This document shows positions 4,907 to 6,190 of a DNA stretch of 6,190 bases, piece by piece. Each line of letters begins with the position of its first letter. Positions within the stretch are counted from its first letter, which is position 1. A program made the position numbers and the translations under genes. This DNA comes from Deltaproteobacteria bacterium (GTDB lineage: Bacteria; Desulfobacterota; Desulfobaccia; Desulfobaccales; 0-14-0-80-60-11). The stretch spans positions 1-6,190 of the forward strand of contig VGSO01000184.1 of the NCBI GenBank assembly GCA_016874945.1, read 5' to 3'. The notes beneath the pieces are model-generated. The model was not told the origin of the DNA and searched no databases. It worked only from the letters and a program-made list of their open reading frames with translations.

Positions 4907-4926
4907 TCCCTATTCCCTATCCCCTG
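4907..4926 (-). repeat. Heptamer block at the globin-PsiE 3' end (inverted partner of 4723-4742)
   Basis: Read on the - strand this is CAGGGGATAGGGAATAGGGA, matching 4723-4742 at 19 of 20 positions. It contains the last codons and the TAG stop of the globin-PsiE gene. The pair forms 20-bp arms around the 204-bp stretch that encloses the MITE-like element. Confidence 0.75.
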
Positions 4927-5807
4927 GGAGTTTCGGCCCGGGACACCAGCCAGTAAATGACGCCCAGGATAAAGACCCCTCCCAGGTAAAGGGCCAGGGT
5001 CTCTGAGGTTTCATGGGCCATGGTGGCCACCAGGATCTTGCGGATAAAAGCCACCAGGGCCGCCCCCACAAATAGGTGGAGTTTGAAGGCGCCGCCCTTG
5101 AGCCGGTCAATCTCCGCGTCCAGCAGCTCAATGACCATCCATAGGACCAGCAGCGAGCCCATGGCCGCTACCAGGGCCTGGGAAGGGGCGCCGGTGAAAA
5201 CCTGGCTCACGTCGGAAACCAGCATGGCCACCACCCCCAGGGAGAGTCCGATAAGCCCCACCACCAGCAGCAGGTCCAGTCCGAAGGTGAAGCGCTGGGC
5301 AAAACGGATTAAGAGACTGTCCAGGCGGTGGGAAACGAAGATGCGATGCACTTCCTCTTCGTGGTAAGTGCGGGCGATGATGTCCAGGTTGAGGTCCAGG
5401 ATTTTTTCCACCGCCAGGACGGCCGGTTCCCGCAACCGGATTTCCACTTCCGTTTCGATGAGCCGCAGAAGCTGGAGCCGGATATGATTTATCCCCACGT
5501 AAACGAAATGGGCCGACAGCCCGATACGTACGTGGGCATGGCCGATGCGCTGGAGGCGCTGGAAATAGCGGTCATCATAGGAACCCTGGAACAGGGCCAG
5601 GAGCCAGGTCCGGTGTAGGCCCCGGAGCCGTTCCAGCCGTTCCTCCGTCAAAAATTTGGCCGCATCCGGCATCTGGAGGAACAGGTTGTAGAAGTCCGAG
5701 ACAATGCGGTCAGCATGGGGCTCCACCACCGGCCCCAGGACTTTCAGGGTTTCGGCCTCCAACTCGGTGAACTTATAGTTATCCTTAATTTCCTTGAAAG
5801 GGCGCAT
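4917..5807 (-). CDS. Globin-coupled membrane protein: protoglobin domain fused to PsiE-like domain
   Basis: This 296-residue protein has an N-terminal protoglobin/globin-coupled sensor domain (about residues 8-155). Marks are the FTELEAETLKVLGPVVEPH start, SDFYNLFLQMP with Tyr40 at the likely B10 distal position, and RIGHAHVRIGL, in which His92 is the likely proximal haem ligand (His90 is an alternative). The C-terminal half has four membrane helices (about 174-198, 211-229, 243-262, 271-288). From about 215 on it resembles PsiE, the phosphate-starvation-inducible family: a VIELLDAEIDRLKGG loop, LHLFVGAALVAFIRKILVA, and a final helix ending YWLVSR. Globin-coupled sensors bind O2, CO or NO and control an attached output; here the output is a membrane domain of unknown activity. 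Start ATG 5805-5807 is preceded by a weak GGAAACTG site and directly by heptamer repeats. The gene is convergent with the kinase operon. Confidence 0.85.
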   Translation of the reverse strand: MRPFKEIKDNYKFTELEAETLKVLGPVVEPHADRIVSDFYNLFLQMPDAAKFLTEERLERLRGLHRTWLLALFQGSYDDRYFQRLQRIGHAHVRIGLSAHFVYVGINHIRLQLLRLIETEVEIRLREPAVLAVEKILDLNLDIIARTYHEEEVHRIFVSHRLDSLLIRFAQRFTFGLDLLLVVGLIGLSLGVVAMLVSDVSQVFTGAPSQALVAAMGSLLVLWMVIELLDAEIDRLKGGAFKLHLFVGAALVAFIRKILVATMAHETSETLALYLGGVFILGVIYWLVSRAETPRG

Positions 5808-5811
5808 TTTT

Positions 5812-5867
5812 CAGTTTCCAGTTTCCAGTGATCCGTAATCAGTAATCCGTGGTTAGTGGTTAGTATT
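5812..5867. repeat. Eight degenerate tandem heptamers
   Basis: Read in steps of seven from 5812, the units are CAGTTTC, CAGTTTC, CAGTGAT, CCGTAAT, CAGTAAT, CCGTGGT, TAGTGGT and TAGTATT. All eight keep GT at positions 3-4, and six of eight have AGT at 2-4. The array starts 5 bases upstream of the globin gene's ATG, so it would be part of its leader or promoter. Confidence 0.75.
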
Positions 5868-6022
5868 GATAAGCCCGCGTTCTTCCCAATAATAACCCAA
5901 GAATTAAGTAAATCCTGATTTTTTGGCGATTTTTTTCCTTGCCTGGTCCTTTTCCAGAAACCTGGAACCTGACTAATACCATTTTCTTTTTCAAGTGCAA
6001 CTAACTTAATCTGTAACTTATT

Positions 6023-6154
6023 GAGCCTCTTGCAAAATTATGTAGCCGCAGGCTTCAGCCTGCGCCGGCACAGGATGGAAAGCCTGTGCTACCGGATATT
6101 TCTTTAAGCAACATGGGAAAATCGCAGCCTCAAAATGAATTTTGCCAGAGCCTC
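6023..6154 (-). mobile_element. MITE-like element, copy 2 (132 bp, inverted, decayed)
   Basis: This is the reverse complement of 2091-2223 with three substitutions and one lost A. The left end GAGCCTCTTGCAAAATT (6023-6039) is intact. The right end carries two changes (GCCAGAGCCTC in place of GCAAGAGGCTC). The third substitution, near 6074, breaks a base pair in the core hairpin. No flanking target duplication is evident. It is therefore probably the older or no longer mobile copy. Opposite orientation to copy 1 means that recombination between the two would invert the 3.8 kb between them. Confidence 0.85.
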
Positions 6155-6190
6155 TTACACTACTACGTTAGATAATACCTCCCATATCGC

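Larger units (their letters stand above)
5808..6190. other. Gene-free region upstream of the globin gene
   Basis: No gene is seen in these 383 bases. The region holds a heptamer array (5812-5867), an A/T-rich stretch with a weak leftward -10 candidate (TATTAT on the - strand, 5890-5895), a short heptamer-like run CCAGAAA-CCTGGAA-CCTGACT (5954-5974), MITE copy 2 (6023-6154), and 36 bases of unremarkable sequence at the edge. The promoter of the globin-PsiE gene must lie here unless it starts further right. Confidence 0.6.

Noticed and set aside
2091..6154. Composite transposon carrying the genes between the two MITE copies
   Set aside because: Only copy 1 has a target duplication, and it is a duplication of its own immediate flanks. 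Copy 2 is decayed, so the two inserted separately; no cargo transposition is shown.

Overview
The window looks like chromosomal DNA of a Gram-negative, GC-rich bacterium. The evidence is an outer-membrane beta-barrel gene, several Sec-type signal peptides, G-rich ribosome binding sites (GGGGG, AGAGGGG) and heavily structured intergenic spacers. The mixture of a ParA-type ATPase, a DUF5666 protein, a MetA-type barrel, a globin-coupled membrane sensor and heptamer repeats would fit Desulfobacterota (former Deltaproteobacteria). That assignment is an inference from style, not from a marker gene. No rRNA, tRNA, CRISPR array or transposase gene is visible.

Layout. (1) 1-485, + strand: the last 35 codons of a ParA/Soj-family ATPase, followed after one base by a small coiled-coil protein that is probably its partner or adaptor. 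(2) 486-686: a convergent spacer with three strong GC-rich hairpins. (3) 2775-687, - strand: three exported or membrane-anchored proteins in a row: a membrane-anchored Ig-like protein, a secreted DUF5666 protein and an outer-membrane barrel. A 133-bp MITE-like element with perfect 17-bp inverted ends and a 7-bp target duplication lies between the first two. (4) 2776-3167: a divergent, gene-free control region. (5) 3168-4732, + strand: a two-gene operon with an ATGA overlap, made of a small membrane protein and a membrane histidine kinase. (6) 4733-4916: a convergent spacer holding a second, unrelated MITE-like element bracketed by heptamer repeats. (7) 5807-4917, - strand: a protoglobin domain fused to a PsiE-like membrane domain. 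(8) 5808-6190: gene-free, with a run of eight degenerate heptamers and a second, inverted and decayed copy of the first MITE.

How the genes may work together. The ParA/coiled-coil pair is probably a positioning or segregation module. The - strand trio is probably an envelope operon that was compact before the MITE entered; removing the insertion leaves a spacer of 39 bp. The kinase and its small companion appear to share a three-helix membrane module, with matching Phe, Leu, Arg, His and Trp positions, so they may form one sensor. No response regulator lies in the window. The globin-PsiE protein is a candidate haem-based gas sensor with a membrane output of unknown activity. It converges on the kinase operon, but nothing here proves a functional link.

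The most noteworthy points are the globin-PsiE fusion, the kinase with Gly in place of the usual acidic residue after its phospho-acceptor His, the apparent duplication of the sensor module, and the two families of short mobile or structured elements with heptamer repeats.
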